A stretch of 64,000 nt of DNA from Vibrio mexicanus (GTDB lineage: Bacteria > Pseudomonadota > Gammaproteobacteria > Enterobacterales > Vibrionaceae), in contig NZ_JYJP01000109.1 of assembly GCF_001012815.1 (NCBI RefSeq), positions 124,001 to 188,000 on the forward strand, written 5' to 3'. Below, in pieces: positions 57,810 through 64,000 of the stretch. Position 1 is the stretch's first letter. The number at the start of each line of letters is the position of its first letter. Below the pieces are notes generated by a model, which did not search any database, was not told the DNA's origin, and saw only the letters and a list, made by a program, of their open reading frames with translations. The position numbers and the translations under genes are program-made.

Positions 57810-57842
57810 AAAGCCGCCTTTTATTTTGAAAGGTGGCTTTTT
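57810..57842. terminator. Terminator between the metalloprotease gene and the LysR gene
   Basis: AAAGCCGCCTTT pairs with AAAGGTGGCTTT (one G-T pair) around TATTTTG, with a T run, between convergent genes. Confidence 0.8.
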
Positions 57843-58723
57843 GTCATGATCGTCATAATTTCTTTGTGGAGCATCTGTTGTAGTGGGGCATCTCGCTTAC
57901 CTAATTTGCAGCAACTTACCAGTTTGATTGGGATTAAAGCGCTATTAGGTACATCAATTTCTTGCATGTTTTCTAACATACATTGCCTTGAGTATGGCGC
58001 CGCAAATTCACCCTGCTGAAGTAAGTTAATACCTGCACTGATATCGTCGACAATGAATGGAGTGAAGACCTTGATGTCTAGTGCATCAAATTGGCTACTG
58101 AATCTGAACTTATCATCGTTCCAGCCTGGAGTTCGAGTAAAGATAAATGGCCACTGTTTTATTTCTTTCCAATCAACATTCTTGTGTTTGCTACCAATAA
58201 CGATGGTCAGTGTGTCATCAATGATTGTTCGTTGATAAATGTCTGCAGGAAGGTTTGGCGACAAAGCATATAAACCAATATCGATCTCATCGTCTATCAG
58301 CTTTTGCGGTGATTGATTATTCCACGTACTCATCTCAACTTGAGCTTTGGGAAAGAGAAATCTCATTCGCGCTAGGATTTCTGCGCCGTACCTTGCCATT
58401 GCCTGAGCTAGCATTGAGATATGTATGGGGGCTGAATAGCTAGCAGGGTCGAAGTCTTCAATATCCAGTGCTTCTTGAACCAATGAGAGAGCTTGTTTTA
58501 GTTTCGGGTAGATGATTCGCGTGTAATGGGTAGGTATCAAGCCATCTGAAGAACGAACAAAGAGCTCTTTCTCCAACGCTTCGCTCGCTCTAGTTAATGA
58601 TTTACTTACTGCACTGTCTGTTCGTCCAAGCTTTCGGCCGACCGCTTTTAAGGATCTAAGTTCATACATCAGTATGACAACGTGCAGCAGATTCAAATCT
58701 AAGTCTACTTTCCTATTGTTCAA
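57821..58723 (-). CDS. LysR family transcriptional regulator
   Basis: A 300-residue LysR protein with HTH SLKAVGRKLGRTDSAVSKSLTRA (residues about 22-45) and an effector domain of the NodD/LeuO subgroup (LDLNLLHVVILMYELRSL). It is divergent from the DUF1254/DUF1214 gene, 116 bases apart, and is the likely regulator of it. Its 3' end overlaps the shared terminator with the convergent metalloprotease gene. Confidence 0.87.
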   Translation of the reverse strand: MNNRKVDLDLNLLHVVILMYELRSLKAVGRKLGRTDSAVSKSLTRASEALEKELFVRSSDGLIPTHYTRIIYPKLKQALSLVQEALDIEDFDPASYSAPIHISMLAQAMARYGAEILARMRFLFPKAQVEMSTWNNQSPQKLIDDEIDIGLYALSPNLPADIYQRTIIDDTLTIVIGSKHKNVDWKEIKQWPFIFTRTPGWNDDKFRFSSQFDALDIKVFTPFIVDDISAGINLLQQGEFAAPYSRQCMLENMQEIDVPNSALIPIKLVSCCKLGKRDAPLQQMLHKEIMTIMTKSHLSK

Positions 58724-58839
58724 GTTTGTATTTCCTCGCCGTCCAATAATTCAAATTATCATAGCTTTGTTTTCGACATAGCAGCAACTTGTTAGAGCGC
58801 TGTCGTCGAGTGAATTGTGAACTTAATGAGAACTAAACT

Positions 58840-60263
58840 ATGAAAAAAGCACTACTTGCAACGGCAATAGCAGCACTATCAGTCAATGTTATCGCACAAG
58901 AGGCATCTACCGGATTTCCAACTCAAGAAGCCTCTGCGGTTTATGCTCAAATGGATCTGGAAAACTTAACTCGTGCATTTACGGATTTACAGCCAGAGGC
59001 CGCATTTATGTCTCTGTACCACTCTTATTTTGATGCAGGCTCTACTGAACAAAATATTGGCATCATGGAAACATCCGTTGATCCTAGGCAGATTGTTCTG
59101 ACTGCAAATTCAGAAACTATTTATGCCGTTCACCCTGTTAATTTGGACGCATAGGGTGGCGCAGTGGTCCTAGAAGTTCCCGCTGGTGTAATGGGTATGG
59201 CGAATGGTCCAGGCTGGACGTCGTTTGCAGATTTTGGCCTAACTGGTCCTGACCAAGGAGCTGGTGGCACGTACTTATTAACGAGCCCGAGCTGGGAGGG
59301 AGAAGTACCAGAGGGGATGATTCACTCACCATCTCCGACAAATACTATTGTGTGGTTGATTCGAGGCTTTCAAAAAGATGAAGGTATGGCTGGGGCAGTG
59401 AAAGAGCTGCAAAACGGTATTCGAACCTATTCACTAAATGATGCTAAGAATCCACCTGAAACGACGTTCTATAATACGTCAGCACCTGTTTATGAAGATG
59501 GTGGATTCCAAGACATGCTGTTTCAGGCTGATGATATCCCAAGGTTAATTAAGTCCTACTATCAGCTCAATGGCTATGGTGAAGAGAAGCATAGCTACAA
59601 TACTGCACACTTGTCTCACGCCGGCTTTTTCGATGGTCGTGTTGACGCTGATTTGGTTGAGAAGGCTATAGACATCGCATGGCAGCGTGTCCTCACTATG
59701 TCATTTAGTAACCGAGAAGCCGATGCCTATCGATGGGAGGAGAGTCATTGGCTATTACCAAACACAACGGTAGATGAGAGCTGGACGCATGCGTCATTAG
59801 GTATTGTTGACCCAGTGGCTCAAATGGTTTGGGCGCATCAAGCCACCTTTACCTCTGCAGCGATGACAAGACCTCCTAAAGGCGCAGGCGCAATTTATGT
59901 TGCAGCATATCAAGATAGAGATGGGAACTTCTTAAATGGTTCAAACTGCTACGAGTTAACGGTACCAGCGAACGTGCCATACAGTAATTTCTGGTCTGTT
60001 GTTACCTACAATGCTCCTAAGCGCTCGATGATTCAAAATGAACAGTTTCAGTGGGGGTAAATAGTTACATGGAAGAGCTGACTCAGAATGAGGATGGCTC
60101 TTATACACTCAAGTGGGGACCGAATGTAGAAGAAGACGTTAACTCTATCCAAACAAATGCTAACGAGGGCTTCTTCCCATGGTTTAGAATTTACGGACCA
60201 ACAGATGCTTGGTATGACAAAAGTTGGGTATTACCTAGCATCGAAAAAATCGCTTGTTCGTAG
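58840..60263 (+). pseudogene. Exported DUF1254/DUF1214 protein with in-frame stop and frame break
   Basis: The restored product is 474 residues with a signal peptide (MKKALLATAIAALSVNVIAQ). The DUF1254 domain includes TANSETIYAVHPVNLD and VVLEVPAGVMG, and DUF1214 includes VPANVPYSNFWSVVTYN and DGSYTLKWGPN. An in-frame TAG (59152-59154) interrupts it within LDA-GGAVVLE, and one G is lost from the run 60053-60057 (WGVNSYMEELTQ when restored). The G loss looks like the error seen elsewhere; the TAG is a substitution-type change and could be real. Substrate and role are unknown. A strong terminator follows. Confidence 0.75.
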
Positions 60264-60298
60264 GTTAAAGATATTCATTGCCACAGTTTAAAAATAAT

Positions 60299-60337
60299 GT
60301 GGCTACTACCCTAGAGCTTGGTAGTAGCCACTTTTTT
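60299..60337 (+). terminator. Strong terminator after the DUF1254 gene
   Basis: The perfect 12-bp stem GTGGCTACTACC/GGTAGTAGCCAC is followed by six T residues. Confidence 0.93.
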
Positions 60338-60396
60338 GTCAACTTTGGCTAATTTACGTTCTGAATAAAGGAAGTTTCACAGGATATTGCTCTGTT

Positions 60397-60482
60397 GGTA
60401 AACTTTGACTTGTAAAATTTCACAAGCTTTTTCGGGTGAAGGTTTCATAAAATTGTGAAATTTCACAATGTAAACTTTACAA
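60397..60482 (+). promoter_or_regulatory. Palindromic operators upstream of aceB
   Basis: ATTGTGAAATTTCACAAT (60452-60469) is a perfect 18-bp palindrome. CTTGTAAAATTTCACAAG (60409-60426) is a second copy with one internal mismatch, 43 bases away centre to centre. GTAAACTTT recurs beside each (60398-60406 and 60470-60478). These look like cooperating sites of one repressor or activator of the glyoxylate shunt; the regulator is not encoded here. The rest of the 700-base gap up to aceB shows no convincing gene. Confidence 0.5.
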
Positions 60483-60978
60483 GCCTCCTCAAGAATCCTG
60501 TTTAAAACTCACTCCAAGTTCTCCTCAAACCCCCAACTGGCTTGGGCTTTACTATGCATTGACAAATTCAAACGCCTGTTTGATTGGTGTGGTGCGCTGT
60601 GAAAATATTGTAATTAAATTACGTAATAACTTACGTGATGAGTGTAAAAATAAAGCACTTGTTTCAAACGGAATAAAACTTTGAATTTAACTTTTTGTTA
60701 ACTTTGGAACTTTTACTCTATCGCTTATTGGTATAGGTTAAATAAGGGTTGAGTAAGACTTATGTCTAATTATTCATCACTTGAAAAACGACCTGATGTC
60801 ATTGAAGGTATACATAAGCGAGGCGAATATGGAGTACGCCTTTGCATAACTAGAAGAATGATTTTGTGGTTTTATAGTTACAAATGACAGCTTTACTGAT
60901 AAGAAACGCGATTGAAGGCGCTGATTTATTAAGTAGAAAAGTTGTGACTAGCAAAGCAAACGCCTAAGGAAGAGAGCC

Positions 60979-62648
60979 ATGCTTAGAACGGTTTCAGAAA
61001 AAATGGTTTCAGAAAATACAGCTAACAGCAGACCAGATAATAAAAACACAACAGCCGAAGCCCAAGAAGGCAGGCTTGGTGTGATTGGTACCCTTTCGCC
61101 AGAGCATCAAGCTATTTTCCCTGTAGAAGCCCAAACCCTATTGTCTTTACTGTGTGAAAAGTTTGCATCAAGAGTCGATACACTGCTTGCAGCAAGAGAA
61201 GCAAGACAGGAACAAATCGACCAAGGCAAATTACCGGACTTTCACGAAGATACGCAAGATATCCGTGAAGGAAGCTGGAAGATCTTAGGTATTCCAGAAG
61301 ATCTACAAGATCGCCGAGTTGAGATAACTGGCCCAACCGATCGCAAGATGGTCATCAATGCGCTTAACGCTAATGTGAAAGTGTTCATGGCTGATTTTGA
61401 AGACTCTATGTCACCAGCTTGGGACAAAGTGCTCGATGGCCAAGTGAATTTGCGTGACGCCGTTGCTGGAACCATCAGCTATATCAACCCAAGTAGTGGC
61501 AAGCACTACCAATTAACGGATGATCCAGCAGTATTGATCTGCCGAGTTCGAGGTTTGCATCTAAAAGAGAAGCACGTTGAATTCAATGGTCAAATCATCC
61601 CAGGCGCGCTGTTTGACTTTGCGGTCTATTTCTTCAACAACTACCTTGCGTTGTTAGCAAAAGGCAGTGGCCCTTACTTCTATATCCCTAAGCTGCAATC
61701 TCATCATGAAGCGAAATGGTGGAGTGATGTGTTCCATTTCACCGAAGAGTATTTCGGTCTTGAGACTGGCACCATCAAAGCAACGGTATTGATTGAAACT
61801 CTGCCTGCCGTTTTTGAGATGAATGAGATCCTATTTGCCATGAAGGAGCACATTGTCGGGCTCAACTGTGGTCGCTGGGACTACATCTTCAGTTACATCA
61901 AAACCTTGCGTAACTACCCAGATCGTATTCTGCCGGATCGCCAAGCGGTCACAATGGAAAAGCCATTCTTGAATGCTTACTCAAGGCTACTGGTAAGAAC
62001 TTGTCACCAACGCGGTGCGTTTGCGATGGGGGAATGGCTGCTTTTATTCCTTCAAAAGACCCGCAAACTAACGAGCAGGTTTTAGCCAAGATTAATAATG
62101 ATAAGTCTTTGGAAGCGAATAACGGCCACGATGGTACGTGGGTTGCCCATCCAGGTTTAGCCGACACGGCGCTTGCTGTGTTCGATTCGGTATTTGGTGA
62201 GCGCTCCAACCAACTTGACGTATCCCGTAGCGATGACGCGCCAATTACTGCGAATGAGCTATTAGCACCTTGTGAAGGTGAGAGAACCGAGCAGGGTATG
62301 CGCCACAACATTCGAGTGGCATTGCAGTACATCGAAGCTTGGATCTCTGGCAACGGCTGCGTTCCGATCTACGGAATGATGGAAGATGCCGCAACCGCTG
62401 AAATCTCCCGCGCTTCTATTTGGCAGTGGATCAAGCACGGTAAGACGCTCGATAACGGCCAAGTTGTCACTAAAGAGCTGTTTGAGCTCTACCTTGCTCA
62501 AGAAATTGAAGTGGTGAAGAAAGAAGTAGGAGCTGAGCGCTATGAGGCTGGTCGCTTTGAAGAAGCCGCTAAGTTGATGGCTAAGCTAACCACCAGTGAT
62601 GAACTGACCAACTTCTTAACCATTCCAGGATATGACTACTTGGATTAA
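60979..62648 (+). CDS. aceB: Malate synthase A (frame broken)
   Basis: AceB condenses glyoxylate with acetyl-CoA to malate, the second step of the glyoxylate shunt. The protein begins MLRTVSEKMVSENTA, an unusually long polar lead of about 30 residues, followed by LGVIGTLSPEHQAIF. FMADFEDSMSPAWD, PKLQSHHEAKWW, GLNCGRWDYIFSYIK and GMMEDAATAEISRASIWQW are family hallmarks. One G is lost at 62028-62032 (G6 to G5); restored, it reads FAMGGMAAFIPSKD and totals 556 residues. First gene of aceBA. Confidence 0.95.
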
Positions 62649-62803
62649 CCGAAGTAAAAACGATTAGAAAACATTTTTAGTAATAACAATAACGTGAAAT
62701 CAATTTTCGAACGCAGATTCGCTTGTACTGCTAAGAAATGGAAGACCAATGCGACAGTCGCTCAACAATGAAGAGCACGCCGCACTAATAAGAGGGAAAG
62801 ACC

Positions 62804-64000
62804 ATGACACTAACTCGCCGTCAACAAATTGAAGCATTAGAGAAAGACTGGGCAACGAATCCACGTTGGAAAAACGTGAAGCGTACTTACACTGCAGAGG
62901 AAGTTGTCGACCTACGCGGCTCAATGGTGCCTGCAAATACCATTGCGCAGCGCGGTGCGGACAAACTATGGTCATTGGTCAATGGCTCATCGAAAAAAGG
63001 CTATGTGAACTGTTTGGGTGCACTGACAGGTGGTCAGGCAGTTCAGCAAGCAAAAGCAGGAATTGAAGCGATTTATCTGTCAGGCTGGCAAGTAGCTGCG
63101 GATAACAACACCGCCTCAACCATGTATCCAGACCAATCGTTGTACCCAGTTGATTCGGTACCGTCAGTAGTAAAACGCATTAACAACTCATTCCGCCGTG
63201 CAGACCAAATTCAATGGGCAGGTGGTAAAACGCCAGAAGATGAAGGTGGTATTGATTACTTCCTACCAATCGTGGCGGATGCAGAAGCAGGCTTTGGCGG
63301 TGTTCTTAATGCTTATGAGCTGATGAAGAATATGATTGAATCTGGTGCTGCAGGTGTTCACTTTGAAGACCAACTCGCTTCAGTGAAAAAGTGTGGTCAC
63401 ATGGGCGGGAAAGTACTGGTTCCGACCCAAGAAGCGGTTCAGAAACTGACGGCTGCGCGTCTAGCAGCAGATGTAGCAGGCACGACGACTTTAGTCATTG
63501 CTCGTACCGATGCGAATGCAGCAGACCTGTTGACTTCAGATTGCGACCCATACGATCGTGACTTTATTGAGGGTGAGCGTACTCAAGAAGGTTTCTATCG
63601 TGTTCGTGCGGGTATCGACCAAGCAATTTCTCGCGGCTTAGCGTACGCACCGTATGCAGACCTTATTTGGTGTGAAACGGCAACACCGTGTCTTGAAGAA
63701 GCGCGTAAGTTTGCAGAAGCAATTCATGCCCAATACCCAGATCAACTCTTGGCATATAACTGTTCTCCTTCATTCAACTGGGAGAAGAACTTGGATGCGG
63801 ACACCATCGCCAAGTTCCAACAAGAATTGGCAGACATGGGTTACAAATACCAATTCATTACACTAGCGGGTATCCACAACATGTGGTTCAACATGTTTGA
63901 ACTAGCACATGCGTATGCACAAGGTGAAGGTATGCGTCACTACGTTGAGAAAGTACAACGCCCTGAGTTCGAAGCAGCAGAAAAAGGCTATACCTTCGTT
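62804..64000 (+). CDS. aceA: Isocitrate lyase, 3' end beyond the window
   Basis: AceA splits isocitrate to succinate and glyoxylate. The open frame starts MTLTRRQQIEALEKDWATNP at ATG 62804, with AGAGGGAAAG upstream, and runs 399 codons to the window edge; the usual length is about 430-530 residues. VNCLGALTGGQAVQQAKAG, MYPDQSLYPVDSVP, PIVADAEAGFGG and the catalytic cysteine motif KKCGHMGGKVLVPT are all present. It is 155 bases downstream of aceB in the aceBA operon. No frame break is seen in the visible part. Confidence 0.96.
   Translation, partial: MTLTRRQQIEALEKDWATNPRWKNVKRTYTAEEVVDLRGSMVPANTIAQRGADKLWSLVNGSSKKGYVNCLGALTGGQAVQQAKAGIEAIYLSGWQVAADNNTASTMYPDQSLYPVDSVPSVVKRINNSFRRADQIQWAGGKTPEDEGGIDYFLPIVADAEAGFGGVLNAYELMKNMIESGAAGVHFEDQLASVKKCGHMGGKVLVPTQEAVQKLTAARLAADVAGTTTLVIARTDANAADLLTSDCDPYDRDFIEGERTQEGFYRVRAGIDQAISRGLAYAPYADLIWCETATPCLEEARKFAEAIHAQYPDQLLAYNCSPSFNWEKNLDADTIAKFQQELADMGYKYQFITLAGIHNMWFNMFELAHAYAQGEGMRHYVEKVQRPEFEAAEKGYTFV

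Noticed and set aside
59152..59154. TAG read as pyrrolysine or other recoding
   Set aside because: No pyrrolysine machinery is expected in Vibrio and the protein family has no such residue.
60762..60887. Open frame of 41 codons upstream of aceB
   Set aside because: Weak ribosome-binding site, no family resemblance, inside a control region.
943..62648. Programmed ribosomal frameshifting as the reason for the broken frames
   Set aside because: No slippery heptamer with a downstream structure recurs at the sites, the genes are unrelated, and nearly all need the same +1 base repair; sequence error fits better.

Overview
The window reads as chromosomal DNA of a marine Vibrio. Gene content and order match the Vibrio block grcA / nfo / ung / alanine symporter / yaaA / nupC / deoCABD / serB / PilZ protein (plzD) / radA / second EF-G, and nearly every protein resembles Vibrio families. 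The species cannot be fixed from the sequence. No rRNA, tRNA, CRISPR array, prophage or transposase was seen.

Layout. 1-9.2 kb: glycyl radical cofactor GrcA, base-excision repair (Nfo, Ung), a hemerythrin-like protein, an AGCS alanine/sodium symporter, YaaA, a TatD-type hydrolase and the nucleoside carrier NupC. 9.3-14.1 kb: deoCABD deoxynucleoside catabolism behind a long, heavily folded leader, with a strong hairpin in each intercistronic gap. 14.2-24 kb: smp/serB, plzD, radA, a 7TMR-DISM diguanylate cyclase and a second EF-G. 24-28.4 kb: two LysR genes, each divergent from a tiny DUF1127-like gene, then an acyl-CoA ligase. 28.5-42.6 kb: an AraC-type regulator and a complete Flp/Tad pilus locus (two Flp pilins, TadV, an unusual winged-helix/AAA ATPase, RcpC, RcpA, a lipoprotein, TadG/E/F-like pseudopilins, TadZ, TadA, TadB, TadC, TadD). 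42.7-52.9 kb: chromate transporter with LysR, NnrS with an apparent NorR/sigma-54 promoter, an adenine deaminase-type enzyme, glpD/glpK, a 267-bp MITE-like element, dapD and a peroxiredoxin. 53-60.3 kb: OxyR2-type regulator, an M60/ImpA-type secreted metalloprotease, a LysR regulator and a DUF1254/DUF1214 protein. 60.4-64 kb: glyoxylate shunt aceB-aceA, with aceA running off the end.

Dominant technical feature: about twenty otherwise well conserved genes have the frame broken by a single missing base (one case could be one extra base), typically one G or C lost from a run. Housekeeping genes (ung, deoC, aceB, nfo) are hit as often as accessory ones, so I read this as uncorrected sequencing/assembly error rather than gene decay. 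Such genes are entered as one CDS over their full span with the lesion position given.

The most interesting biology is (a) the deoC leader RNA with mutually exclusive pairings, (b) the Tad locus with its extra ATPase and 21-bp-spaced direct repeats that suggest control by the adjacent AraC protein, (c) the repeated LysR/DUF1127 module, (d) the nnrS promoter and (e) the folded leaders of the symporter gene and dapD.
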